From contig NC_079371.1 in NCBI RefSeq assembly GCF_021018895.1, positions 8,617,501 to 8,681,500 on the forward strand: DNA of 64,000 nucleotides, given 5' to 3'. Source of the DNA: Seriola aureovittata. Its lineage: Eukaryota; Chordata; Actinopteri; Carangiformes; Carangidae. The notes beneath the pieces are model-generated. The model did not search any database, was not told the DNA's origin, and saw only the letters and a list, made by a program, of their open reading frames with translations. Every line of letters begins with the position of its first letter. Within the stretch, counting starts at the first letter, position 1. Below are positions 47,209-60,130 of the stretch, one piece after another. A program made the translations under genes and the position numbers.

Positions 47209-49329
47209 ACGAGAGCGAGAAAGAGAGACAGTATTAGCTGTTTTGTTTGTACCAGTGTGAACAAAACAAGTGAAGCAGGAATGTGTATTCTTGTGTTTGA
47301 AACAAAGAAATATGAAACCATGAAAAAAAAAACAATCTACCCTGCTCCTCTCTCTCCTCTTATCTCTTCTTCTACTCACACAACCCTGTCACCAGGGAGG
47401 GTTGATTTTGTGCAGATGTCTGATAACCTGTCCGAGTTGTGTGTATGTGTGGGATGTAATTGCTTCATGTATGTGCAGTTGTGTGTTGTGCACCTGCTTC
47501 TGTGAGCTGACTGCCAGTGTGTTAGAGTTGATGTATGGGCATGTCTTGAGTGGGTATGTGTCATTGTGCCGCTCTAACCATCATCAGCAGTTGTCAGATG
47601 CTCCCTTGCAGCTTTTAAATGTACATGTCTTTTAGAGGTTTTGCTCAGAGGCAAAGAAAGAGCGTATTTATGTGTGTGTGTGTGTGTGTGTGTCCTCGGC
47701 CGCACACATTGTTCTCTGTGAGCTTGTCGTGCTGAATTTTGGTCACTTTTACAAGCGCAGCGTCACGCTTGTGGTATAACCCCGAAGCCTTTTGTGTATC
47801 TCGCCGTGCCTGTGATAGGTTCCTGTCTCAATCAAAGACAATAGGCTCCAGTGGCCAGCCCGCTAACTCGTAGCTCCACTTTATAAGGCCACCAAGTCAC
47901 CACAGCCTCTCCAGTGTAAAGCAATGGGACTGCTACTCCTCCAGCCATCATAGATTATCTGTAAGTTACTTTACTTTTGTAAAAATTGCTCCAGCTTCAT
48001 GTGTTCTTATGGAAATTCTGCAGCACTTATAGTAGATAGATAGCAATACTCCTCACAGACCTGATTCCTTAAGTCTGAAATGTTGCATTTACACAGTGTG
48101 AAACTGAAACTCTCCACTGAAACCTGTACTCCAAGGCTTTTGCTATAAACAAATCTGTCAGCTTGTTTTTAGCTATAATTATGGCATCTCCCTCTGGGTA
48201 ATTTGTATAATTTTGGAAATGCTACACCGCTGTGGTGAGGTGCAATCGTTCGTCAAAGTTTTGCCAAAATCCAGTCGTTGGTGTCTAAAAGACTGTGCGT
48301 TGTGGAGAGATGGATGAATAAAACAATGAACAAATATGTGACAGAAATAAAATGCCATCTGGGACAGGCTTTTGACTCCACAGCAGGTTTTATTTTCAGC
48401 TCGAAGTCGATGATTCTGTTTATACCAGGAACACATACCAGATTGTTCATTATACTGTGGATTAAATAGAAACCTTCTGTCGGCACTAACTTTGTCAAAC
48501 TTGAAATAAACACTAATTTACTGCCCCATTAAGTGGTAGAAGCTGTAGCCCTGTTACAGCCAAAATAAGTAGTGATCTATGTGTATATGGTTATGCGTAT
48601 TCATTTAGAAAGTTGATGAGGCTTCTACGTTAAAGCCCTCAAATTTAAAAATAACACACACGTAGATAATCAAGTAAATAACACAGGACTCAGGACAGGG
48701 AGTACTGGTATGTGGCTGTGATAGTGAATTCAAGATATTTATTCTGGTTACAGGAAATGGCCATTCCTATAGGTACTGTAGTTGGCCCAAACAACAAAAG
48801 GGGGCTGAATCAGTGTGAGAGAGAAAGAAAAACAAATTTCAAGTGCCAGCAGGAGATGATGATGATGGCAGAGGTATGTTTGATGTGTGGAAAAGTTTGT
48901 CTCCACCACCGAACATCAATAAACAGCCGGCTGCAGTTACCAACACTGACAAAAGAGAAATAAACTGTGGAGATAGAGACGCATACCGAGAAAGGGAGGA
49001 AGAGGGAAAATGATCACCTTAGAAGCAAAGACAGGGAGGGAGAAAGAGATGGAAAGAAAATGACAAGAAAAGAGAGACGAAGATGAAAGAGTGAGAGATT
49101 CTAGTAATAAATTAGACAGTGAGAACATTTACATATAAGAAACCAGTTAACGGGCAGAAATCAGGTTATACAGGAAATCACAAAACGCTAACAGTCACTG
49201 TAATAACCTGGTTACTTTAAAATCCATTTTCATATACCTCAGGTCAGTATTCAGGTGTCTGACCCTTATTTTGAAATTGTGCCTCATAGATAGATGGAAG
49301 GAGAGTAAAAAGAAGAAAAGAGCCTGGAG

Positions 49330-49337
49330 AACCAGAC

Positions 49338-49375
<38 letters not shown>

Positions 49376-49383
49376 GCAGACAG
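49330..49383. repeat. GA / (GACA)n array
   Basis: GAGA repeats followed by about eight GACA units, one of them changed to GGCA. Confidence 0.93.
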
Positions 49384-50334
49384 AAAAAGACACAGAGAAA
49401 GAGAGCGTGTAATAGCTAGAAACACACAGACCAGAACAAATAATCATGTTGTTGAGAGTGAGACGGAGAATGTCTGGGAGGGGACACATGCTGCAGCCGG
49501 GCCCGGAGCAAATGGCAGAGCGAGCTTGCAATACACAGACAATGAAAGAGAGAGGAAGATCAAGAACCGAAAAAAAAGCGAGGGAGAGCAAACAAACGCC
49601 GGCACCAGTTAGTATCAGGGAGAGACCAAGCTAAATAAACGGCTACAGGCGTCAAGTGATGCCGAGCGCTACTTAAGTCCACGCCACCCACTGCCTGGTG
49701 GCCACTTTCATGTGGTCACTTAAGAGATGATGTCAGTGGCCGCTCCTTGGCTGCGTTTCCACTGCCCTGCTGCAACTGTTTCAGCTTCTCCTAGTTCTGT
49801 GAGAGGATTAACGGGGCTGATTCACACCAGATTCGTCTGACCAAAGGGACTTAGAAGCACTTAAAGGTGCTGTGTAGCCTTTTAGCATCAGTGAGCCATT
49901 AGCACAATCATTTTGTGCTGTTTATTAAGTAAACACATAACCATCACAAAGGCTGGCGGTTTCAGTTTTTATGTTGATTCTCGGTTTTCTCGCAGAGTCT
50001 CTTTTTTTCCTCCCTGTCACATAAAGGTCTCTTTTTTTCTGTACACAGAGGTATTGGTTACATGCCTTCATCAGGACACATGTTGTTACTGCGATAGTTT
50101 GACGATGGTCTGGTGGGAAATGAAATAAATCAAACCCACTGCCACAACTTTTGGTGATCAAACTGTCATGTCACGGTTTTACAGCACCGTTTGGGAAGCA
50201 AAGACAATTTTTCAGAGGAAAAAAAACCAAACAATCCGTCCGTCTCTTTCTGAGCAGACGCAACGTCTGTTCTTTACAAGGTGTTGGACAAACTGCTGAG
50301 GAGCTGTTGGCTGACAAGAGCATGAACACGTCTC

Positions 50335-50337
<3 letters not shown>

Positions 50338-50387
<50 letters not shown>
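50338..50387. repeat. (CA)24 microsatellite
   Basis: A pure CA array. Confidence 0.97.
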
Positions 50388-50389
<2 letters not shown>

Positions 50390-51620
50390 ATGCATATAAA
50401 CACATTTATGTCACTTTACTGACAAGGTGCTCACTGATCCTGCTGCCACGCATGTATGTTTGTGTTGGAGTGTGTTTCTTACACTACAATGTGTTGTGCC
50501 AGCCCGAGACAGATCAAACGTGTGTGTCAGTTTGTCTGGTAGATTGTTTGTGCATTCGCAGCCAATGAAATCACTCCGCAAAGTCGGCTTGAGTACTCTG
50601 ATGCCAAACCTATTAAATAATCTTGTTGAATAAAAATGTCCAGTGATAGTTGCAGCAGTCTTGTGTTTGGGTTTGATTAATTGGGATACTTATGCACTTA
50701 AGATCTGCTATCAACAATTAGGGTTTGTACTATTTGGTGAAGTATTGTAAATCTTGGTCTTTCTCTTTCACTCCCTCTTCCTCTTCGTCTCATTCTTGCC
50801 CTCTCTGGCATATTTGGCATTTCTTCCATATTTGCTGTGAGTGAATCGAGTCTGAGTCACTCAGACATGTGGCTTAGATTAGAACGTCTTTGTAGTGTTA
50901 TTAAGATGAACGAATGCACAGACACACACACACACACACACACGCACGCGCGCGCACAAATACACAAACACACACTGGGAGACATATGGACGTACATCCC
51001 CCCGAAATCTGCCGCGCATGTGATCATTTTGTTTTATGAAAGGTGTCCAGGCAGTGTGGTAGGGGATAAACTTTAATGTGTGTGTCTGTGTGTAATGTCT
51101 GGATCAGGAATCATTTTCTCTCCTATGAGTAATCAACACAACAATAGAGTAAACACATGTAACTGTGCAGTAATCTCACTGTTGACAGCAGTGTGACGTG
51201 TTCCCCTTTTAGTTTTTCTTTCATAAAACACAAGAACATACCTGATGAAATGTGATGTGATGTTTACACATTACTTTATAAGTGATAATTGAGGGCAACA
51301 TGAAAAATGGGGATAGACAGAGAGCGGGGTGACGTGTTAACAAAGGACCCCAGCTGCACCCAAACATTTACATACGTGGCTGTCAGTCTTACACTACCAG
51401 AAAAGCCCCAAGACTCATTTGAAATTCATTAATATAATTGATTTTGAATGTGCCAAAAGCTGAAGCCTAAATGTTTTCAAGTTGTACCAAAACTATGTCA
51501 CTCACAAAATGATGAATAAATAATAAAGTAAAAATAAATACAGTCTCTTTGCTAGTTGTCTGATAATTGTAGATGTTGAAATTAGCATTTTTTTGAGCAT
51601 TTAATAAAAACAGTTAATGA

Positions 51621-51760
51621 TAAATGGACTGCACTTTTATATAGTGTTGTTTTTCTAGTTTTATTGACCAGTCGAGGCGCTTTACACTACAGACCACATC
51701 CACCCATTCACTCACATGTTCATACAGAGCTTTTTCTATTCATACAGCACTTTACTGTCT
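51621..51760. mobile_element. Dispersed fish repeat fragment with CA tail
   Basis: TAAATGGACTGCACTTTTAT ... TTTCTAG ... GAGGCGCTTTACACTAC ... CACCCATTCACTCACA is wording I remember from a very common teleost dispersed repeat. It runs straight into the long CA array at 51762, suggesting the array grew from the repeat's CA-rich end. The class is uncertain. Confidence 0.55.
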
Positions 51761-51761
51761 A

Positions 51762-51900
<139 letters not shown>

Positions 51901-52029
51901 TCGGCTGTAATTTAAGGTTCACTCACTCTGACATGTTGACACAAATTCTTGTTCAAAGTTTCTCGTCGTTGTTGGCTTGAACCAGTTTTGAAATTTGAAC
52001 ATCTCAGTCTGTGCTAATGAACAATATGA

Positions 52030-52345
52030 CGCTAACAGCTGCTTCAGTCTTGAGCTGAGATCATTTCGTCGTCAGATGTTCAGGACATAGATGCGTCTTT
52101 AGACGTGTTGTTGCTTAAACTTGTTGAAGTCAGTTTCATGTCGTCGCTTCACCAACTTCGACCTCATCTCGACCAAGTTAAGCAAACAAATCACAAAAGC
52201 CTGAGATCACAGAACCGCTCAGCACAGATTGCCGTTGTTAGACGCCGACAATCAGACGATCAGAGAGGGACAGAAAATCAAGAGGCGTCACTGACGTCAC
52301 GACCTCGAAAACACAATGGATTGTGGGAAGCGTAGAGGCGGGAAG
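52030..52345. promoter_or_regulatory. Candidate regulatory block (CpG-rich; CRE, SOX-like and RBPJ-like motifs)
   Basis: CpG dinucleotides are far denser here than in surrounding sequence. Within 38 bp lie a full palindromic CRE (TGACGTCA, 52292-52299), an inverted pair CACAAT-GG-ATTGTG (52312-52325) like a SOX dimer site, and TGTGGGAA (52322-52329), the RBPJ/CSL core. The motifs are seen; function is inferred. It could be an enhancer, an internal promoter, or chance in a CpG-rich relic. Confidence 0.35.
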
Positions 52346-52445
52346 AATTCAACATTGTTGACTTCAAGAGACCACAGAGATGCCAGAGATTTGTGTGTAT
52401 CTGTATGTGTGTATAGATTGTATTATATTTTGTGTGGCTTTGGGT

Positions 52446-52476
<31 letters not shown>

Positions 52477-52616
52477 CTGTGTGTGCGCTTGCTTTTGCTT
52501 GCATTTAACATTTATTGTCTGTATGTGATGACATGAAATAATGTCACTGATGGGGAACATAGCTATGCTCTGACGCTGTTCTGACTTTAATTAGCGCTGT
52601 CTCGTTAGCACAGACA

Positions 52617-52617
<1 letters not shown>

Positions 52618-52670
<53 letters not shown>
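52618..52670. repeat. (CA)26 microsatellite
   Basis: A pure CA array of 53 bp. GT arrays lie nearby at 52450-52475 and 52896-52920. Confidence 0.97.
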
Positions 52671-52673
<3 letters not shown>

Positions 52674-55329
52674 ACACACTCCTTCCTGGAACACTGTGGA
52701 CCTACCACTCTCGTATATGGATTATGTTTTAAATGATGGGAATGAGGCTTTGAATAGACACACACACACACACTCTCCCACAGTTGCACACTTTGGGGCC
52801 CTGATTCCCGCTCACTTTGAAAACCTTGCCAAGTCTGGAGTTGCAGACGTATGTGTGTGTGTGTGTCTGTCTGTGTGTGTACAATATGTTTTTTTGTGTG
52901 TGTGTGTGTGTGTGTGTGTGAGTATCGCTCTCGTCATCTAAAACATATCGGTGTGTATAATTACAGGCCAGAAACATCTTCTGGAGTCAATTGGAGTGTC
53001 TAAGTACCCAATTTAGAAAACTCAGCTGCATTTTTCAGCGCAGTATTCGTCATCATCATCATCATCGTGATCTCTGATTTTCTTCATCATCACGACCCTT
53101 GATATTTGTTTTATTTTTCTGGTTTCTTTTATTTTCTCTTAAGTTAAATTATTCGTTATCTAACGTTCTCTGTAGCAGCGGCTCACGCCACCTACTCATT
53201 TCCAAGTTTTTTCTTCCCAATAAGTGACAGTAAATTATAAAATAAAAGTTTATCTATTTAAAATGTTACAGATGACACTAAATCTGAACTTAACTATTCC
53301 CTGTTTTATTGATTTTTGTCCTTCAGATGTGAACAACCATTTCTTTAGTACAAATGGTAATAACATGTTATGTTAGTAGACGTTCAGCTTTGGGTCTGCT
53401 GGTAGAGAAGCGTGTTTGCATGATGTATTTTTTTTTTGTACATAACACCAACAGTTTCAACAGGGACTTGGAAAAAGAACGGTGATTTAATTATTGTCCT
53501 CCTAAACTCCCCCCAACCCTTTCCCATTCCATTTCCATGTGAAGGTTGAGTGGCAGTTTCTCTGTGCATGTTGACAAGCTCAATTCACAAGGGGATGTGT
53601 GTGAGTAGAATTCAGCCGAAATAAGAGCGCCAGACTATGAGAGACAAGGGAAGAGAGAGGACTGAAAGATAAATGGCAGAATGTGAGGAAGGAAGAGATG
53701 AAATGAAAGAGAAAGTGAGAATAAGTCAACAATCAATACCAACATAAATCACATCCTGTTTTACTTCTTCTCCTGTTTTTCCTCTCCTCTCCTCTGCTCT
53801 TCGTCTCCACAAACATTCGTTGCCGGGGGCTGACATCCTGGAGAGGCGCAGGTCACCTCCTAAACCATGTTTGTCCTGACATTTCAGAAGATATACATCA
53901 TGTTGGAAATACTCTCACACTCACAGAAACATGTGGCTTGAAATATATCCCCTCAGAACAGACATTTGTCATGTGGTATTTGTTCTGCAGAAGACTCGCT
54001 ACTTTCACAGAGAGTCTGGATTTCAGAAATATTTCATGTACATTTTGTTTTTCCATTATATTTTCTGTTTCTTATTTTCTCTTCACTCTTTTTAAACAAC
54101 TAGAGAGTGGGGGTATCTTTGAAAGTTTTTTTTTTTTTTGGTACCTCTAGTCTAGATACAATCCTCTCAGTTTTCTCCTCTGGGATTTTTGGAATAATTG
54201 GAGTTCCTTCCAGGCCTTTGTCTGTCCGTCCGGTTCAAAAAGTTAATGCCCTGTGTCCGACAGCAGCTCAGGCTTGTCAGCAAGCTTTATGAGTGCTTAT
54301 CCTGTTCATAATCTGCCGCCCACGTTACTGTCTGTGTGGCTGTGTTAAAATCTGTAAGTGGAGGTGTAAAAACATCCATATTTATGTGAGATACCAAAAT
54401 ATTGCCACCACTTCACTTCTTAGCTGATGAGCTCCTGACTGTTAATTGGTCTGTCTCTCACTGCTGAGTACCATTCACTTCAACAGAAAGACCATTAGTG
54501 ACTATCAAAATCACAGTGAGAGGTTTTTGATTCCATAAATTTGAGTTTTTAAAGGGTAACACAGTTTGGTCAACCTTTGTTGCTTTTAAATGTGCTCTAT
54601 AAATAAATTGACTCTTTTCGTAATTTCCTAAAAAGTGGTTCATAACGAGAAAATACCACTTACCACAAATCTCATCTGTTTTCATTTATTCTCAGAGCAA
54701 ATGCAGACAAAAATACAAATGTTGCACAATGGATTCATCTCTTTCAATCTAATAATAAAGAAAATACCATCATTTTTTTCACATTCAACCATGAATATTG
54801 TAGTTTTTGTGTTTGTTTAGATTCAGAAAATGACCATAAGTTGCCCTATCCCCTGATCTGTACTAGAGCATGCTTTGTGTTTGAAGTGCTGGGATAACAA
54901 GTACCAGTAACAAGTGCCTTCAAAGTACCTCTCTAGTTATACAAAGAGACTTAATGGTTCACTTTGAGGTTTAAAATACTTAATGGGCAATAAAACCAAC
55001 GTCTCTCTTCCCCCCTGATAATCCATCTTTCTCTCTAAAGTGTTTCCTTCTCTTTGTACTACTTTAAGTCACTTCCACAGCACACACACAAACGCCACAG
55101 AGACACACTACACACACACACGCACTTACAGACTGTCTATTAATCACTAGTCTAATTCTGGAGGTGGATGGAGTGATAATAGCAGTTTCAGCGTTTTGGC
55201 GGTGCCTCCGCTGGTAAATAGACCATTCTACCTTTCCGGAGAAGCCTGTGAGATGAAAGACTCCTCGAGGAGCCACATTAATGAAATCTGCTGAGTGAAA
55301 ACTGAACTGGGAGGAAGGACCCAATACCT

Positions 55330-55331
<2 letters not shown>

Positions 55332-55420
<89 letters not shown>
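55332..55420. repeat. CA array, about 89 bp, one slip
   Basis: A CA array with one AA dinucleotide at about 55390 that shifts its phase. A mixed CACACG repeat follows at 55540-55570. Confidence 0.97.
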
Positions 55421-55424
<4 letters not shown>

Positions 55425-56699
55425 GCATACTTGTAGGTAAGGAGGCATGCGGATGTAGACCCAGAACATACATGCAGGTTTTCATTGGAATATATATCCT
55501 GACATGCACGTATACACACACAGTCTCTTTCTCTCTCTCTCTCACGCACACACGCACACACGCACACACGCACCTGACTTTAGTGCTGAGGGAGATCCCT
55601 GCTGTCTTCAATGGGTCAGTGAACAGCAGCCATGCAAAGACAAGTACAGGCTTCCTGTTCATTCGTTCACTTTTTTTTTGTGTGTGTGTGTGTGGTACCT
55701 CTGAGTTAGTTTGTGCAGCCACTTATTAACACAGCTTTAAATACATCCCATAATTAGGCTTCAGCCTAAATGGCCAAATCACAACTCTGACAACTTTCAC
55801 TGTGGAAACAGTTGCCATGACAGCACAGTCAACTTTAAGTGCGGTAGCTGCTTTTTTGTTTGTTTATTACCCGAGATGAGGAGAGTGTGGCTTCTTTTGT
55901 GAAAATGAGCACTTTCATATTAAATTTAAGTTGCAAATATTTGTCTACATGCGTAAGGACTTATTTAAAAGTGGAGAAAACTTTTCTTTCCTCTTTTGTC
56001 TAAACACCTGTTTTATGTTCCTTCAGATTCCACCACTAATTGTATAGTATAGAAGAGTACTCGCCCAATCGTTTCCTTGTGTTTTCCTCACTACAACTGT
56101 GATTTACTTAAAATACTTTCCAGAGGTTCCTAAACAGGTACACTGAGATTTGAGGTTGGAGTTATCATTTTTTGAGCTCTATTGCTTTTAAAGTGTGAGG
56201 TCAGTCAGTAAAAGGGTTAGCGGAGGTGTGCTGTCACTTTCTTTAAGTCTAAAGTTCTGTCTAGACTTCTGTTATTTTCCAGCACTGGGATGTGACCTTT
56301 TCAGCAAGTAGCCTTGGATTCTGTGTCTTAGTGGATTTCTGTTAGAGATTAGTCTGTTAGATGTAATTCTCGAGTTCACCAAGGGAAAGGTCAGAACAGT
56401 GACCTTCTCACTACTTTACAGTGTCCTTCTGTAACTTGCTAAGATAACTTATCAAAAACTTTCCATGGATTCTGCACTGCATCGTCCGGTCACGCGTTAT
56501 CCACAACTTCACCTGACAGAGCACCGAAAGCTGAGGTGTTCTTGAAAATTGGTCATGGTCTGTGGGGTTAAAGGTCAAGAGCAGGCGGCAGAGCAGACGC
56601 CAGGGAGGTAATGTATGGCTCCCATGATGCCTCGCTTTCAGTGCTGACCCAAAAAGCCATTAAGTGGTGTCTGCCTGACAGGGGTAAGGCACAAAAAGA

Positions 56700-56727
56700 T
56701 GTGTGTGTGTGTGTGTGTGTGTGTGTG
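56700..56727. repeat. (GT)14 microsatellite
   Basis: A GT array directly after a non-repetitive block (56480-56690) containing a DR1 motif. Confidence 0.95.
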
Positions 56728-57564
56728 ACGGGTCAAGGCAGTCAAGGCAGTGGCAGGTTTTTGCTGTTGAACCATTTTGTCTAAGTGCTCTTCCAGACCT
56801 AGCAGGTTGTTTACCTTTTAACATACGTGCACACATACGTGTGTACCTGAGTCCCTTATAGACTTCAGTGCACTGACAGCACTGTGTGTTGAGATGCGGG
56901 TCGTTACATATTTTCTGAACCCTGAAACAAGGGTTCTGCTGTCCTGTCCTACATTTCAGACTTTTTTCCCTACTTTTCCTTCTCTTCTCTTCCACCCTCC
57001 CCTCTTTATGTTCCTTCATAGCGTTGCAGTTTTTGTAGTTGGGATTTCTGCCTCTTTAACAGCTAACCATGCTGTGTTATTGATGGATTGGTAGTGCTTA
57101 CCTTGACACTCCAGTCGACTTCGGCAAAAAGAACCCATCTTTTTTTGTCTCATCTTTGGTATGTGCACCCCAAAAGTCTTAATACTTTTCTGCGCACGTA
57201 ATTCCTACCCTATGTAGATATATTTTTGTTTTGCTGTCAATAATCTATGCTTATTTCAAGAAAGATTTTATATGCTCACTGTTTCAAACACTCAGCTTTT
57301 GCTAGAAAGGGTCTCCTCCTGATACATAGCAGCTCTAGAATGGTAATCATTTCCTTTATCACATATACGTATATCTGTGCAGCATCTGGAACAGAATAGA
57401 TAAATATTGAGCAGTCTGAGGAGAAGAGGCATAAAGCGAGGAGGATGAGAGGAAGCAAACATTATAGAAAGAAATCTCTGTTGGTCAGAAACACATCTTC
57501 CCCTAATCCCATTTGAAAGTGTGTGGCAGGGCAAAGCAAATATTCTACAAAGTTTTCAATAGCA

Positions 57565-57584
57565 TTTTTTTTTTTTTTTTTTTT
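57565..57584. repeat. Poly-T run (20)
   Basis: A homopolymer of 20 T. Confidence 0.9.
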
Positions 57585-57954
57585 GTATATACAGAGCGGT
57601 TTCTCTCTGCATCACCTACCTCAGACTCTTTATGTCTGTCCTCCATCAGTGGAAGAGTTTATTCTGTCCTCTCTCTCCTCTCACTCACTCCACACACGCG
57701 GCCAGAAACTCATTTCTTCTGACATTTGTTTTCAATCTGAAGCATCATCTTTACTTTTTCCACTCTGCAGACCTGCAATAATAGAATTAACCTATGTCCC
57801 GGAGTAGACCGCAGGAGAATATCCCTCTGTCTGTTTTCTGTCCTCCGCTCTCTGTCTCTCTTCCTCTCTTCCTCTCTCTCTCTCGCTCTCTCTCTCTCAT
57901 GGGCTTTGAATCATTCTCAAACTAATTTGGAGCAAACTTTTTAATGCTACAGAA

Positions 57955-57969
57955 CCCCCCCCCCCCCCC
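57955..57969. repeat. Poly-C run (15)
   Basis: A homopolymer of 15 C followed by AAAA. Confidence 0.9.
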
Positions 57970-59561
57970 AAAAGGCAGAGCTATATTTTTTCAATCACGT
58001 TTAATAAATCAAACTTGTTGTCAGCTTAAATTGGTTAGATTACATTCAATCGTCTTGTGCAGCTAATAGTCATACAACCACAACACAAGTAAGTATTAAC
58101 CGGTGATCATTAAAATAGGGAGCTCACACATACATTTTGAATTTCTTCATCAGCATTAAAATACTTTATCTGGGTCTTTGGTGACGCTTTTAGTTACTTT
58201 CACTGTTTCCATACAGCCTGTTAAATTTGATACATAAACATTTGCAGAAAAGTTCAACTTTCCATCCTAAAAGAACTTTTCTTTCCCGCTGCACCTCTCT
58301 CTGAGCCCTCAGTATTAACTGTAAAATGTGAGGCTTTGGTGTCTTCCTCCACTTTTATCTTTTTTATTTCCCCCCATTCTTTCTGTCTGCCTCTGCCCTC
58401 TCCCTCTTTGTCCTTCCTTTGGAGGTGGATTAGTGGACACGTGCAGAAATTGCTGTCTTGGCAGTATTACGGCCAAGTGTGTATTATATGTATAGACAGA
58501 AAAAAAGGATTTAATAACTCGTTCCAACAAGATGCTTCAGCAGTGAGTCCTCAAAATATAATGGTGTTTTATTTTTACAATGTCGACACTGTCGAGCAGC
58601 TCCGTCACCTTCTGCTTGTTCATGAAGCGGCTGCAGCTTGTATCATGGAGAGCTGTGTCTTGTCTTGCCACCACCTTCGCGAAAGACTAGTTTCCCCAAT
58701 CGCAACTCAACTGTCCAAGCTCATTGACATAACGGATGTGAAATCTGTTTTACGGTAGAGGCTCCAGCACAGAAATATCATCAATTATCCTCCGGTCTTT
58801 CATCAGATGACCCCTCTCCTTTCTGCGGTGCCTGACAGAGCAGTTTTTGTGGTCACTGTGTACGTGTGCGTACGTGTGTGTACGTGTGTGTCCGTCTATA
58901 CCTTCAAGTTTGCGTTCATGTCGTTTTTTGTGTGTGTTGATGCATGTTTGTGCGTCTGTGTGCATGTGTTTGTCGGCGCATCTGCTCATGTGCTGTGTAT
59001 GTGTGTTTGATGCAATACAGGCGTCTTCTATTAGTTTGTCTCTGGTTTGATCCCGTCATCGGAGGTTAATTTGTCATTTCGTCAAGTCATTTAAAACCGT
59101 TAGAGAGAAATGAGCATTTTTCCCTGTGGCTGACCAGTACATTAACAGCACAGCAGGAGACTCTTAGCCCCCTCGAACAGAACACGTATGGTAAGCTCGT
59201 TTACAGGCACCAGTATTAGCATATGCATGCAGTTGATTGAGTAATAAAGCAGACATAGGGATTAATGGCAAAACCCCCATCTAGGTAGGATTTTTATTTT
59301 AAAGCGGTTAAACATTAAATAGAAATATTTCCTTGGGCTTGGTTTCCTAGGAGAACAGACTGTTCACTTATCTTTGGCATTGTTGAAATCAAAAGGCAAG
59401 AAAGACACAGGGGGGCGACTTTTGCTGGCACTTGATCCTCAATCAGTTGAATTGTAGAGTTTATGTGGTTTGAAATGCATGGGAGCGTAACTTCACACAA
59501 CTATCTGAAAATGCACTTTTGCTTATTGTTAAAGAAACACAGCCACAGAATATAAGCCAAG

Positions 59562-59589
59562 TTTTTTTTTTTTTTTTTTTTTTTTTTTT
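59562..59589. repeat. Poly-T run (28)
   Basis: 28 T in a row. On the minus strand it could be the tail of a small retroposon, but no pol III boxes or TSD were recognised beside it. Confidence 0.9.
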
Positions 59590-60040
59590 CTCTGGGCCAA
59601 ACGCTATCAAAAGTCGTTTTTTGAGCAGTAACTGTACCGCCCCTGTGGGGTAATCATTGCGTTTTTTCCAAGTGCTGGAAAACAATGGTTTAATGACTTT
59701 GGTCCATATTTTCCAAAGCTTCATTAAAATCCCGTCAACAGCGTTTAAGACATTATATGTGACATATGGAAAAATAAACAACTGCTTTGACCATAAGCTG
59801 AGATTTTACTTTGCAAAAAAAAAAGTAGTAGTGAGGTGTGTTTTGTATACTATGGCATTAGCAATAGGCCAGAATAAAGAACCTTTGAATTCATGTACTG
59901 TGACACTGAAACTTGTGGACATAAAATTACAGTAGTGAATAACCTGAAATTCAAGTATGTTATATAATCACATTTGTATTAATTATTCAGGCCTGCTGCT
60001 ACTGAGCAAAGTTACTGTAGACTATGCTGCTCTTTTAAAA

Positions 60041-60130
60041 ATCCTTTATTTAAGCAGGAAGCCTCTCGAGGTTAAGTCACTGTTTTACATTAGTGACCTC
60101 GAGAAACTGGCAACATAAGGCAGTTAAAGA
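60041..60130. mobile_element. Possible retroposon-end fragment with hairpin
   Basis: CTTTATTTAAGCAGGAAGCC followed by GAGGTTAAGTC resembles a fish dispersed repeat of the type CTTTATTTAACCAGG ... GAGATTAAG that I know from memory. Inside it, 60065-60103 forms a stem: CTCGAGGT..TCACT pairs with AGTGACCTCGAG, with a 4-nt bulge. Confidence 0.4.

Larger units (their letters stand above)
43530..51620 (+). other. slit3: slit3 intron 4, middle part
   Basis: No exon is recognised. It holds CA arrays near 43.93, 46.49, 47.17, 47.67 and 50.34 kb, a Tc1-like transposase remnant at about 45.6 kb, purine-rich DNA at about 46.27-46.40, 48.96-49.11 and 49.30-49.42 kb (including a GACA array at 49351-49383), a poly-C run at 46785-46796, and otherwise AT-rich sequence. 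The stretches 44450-45600, 47700-48950 and 51080-51600 show nothing I can name. Confidence 0.8.

Noticed and set aside
55064..55573. 169-codon open frame on the - strand
   Set aside because: Dominated by Cys-Val repeats from the CA array; no start context or family.
58336..58758. 140-codon open frame on the + strand
   Set aside because: No recognisable domain and no flanking splice or promoter signals; about the length expected by chance in 64 kb. A blastp with no hit would confirm this; a conserved homologue would reverse it.
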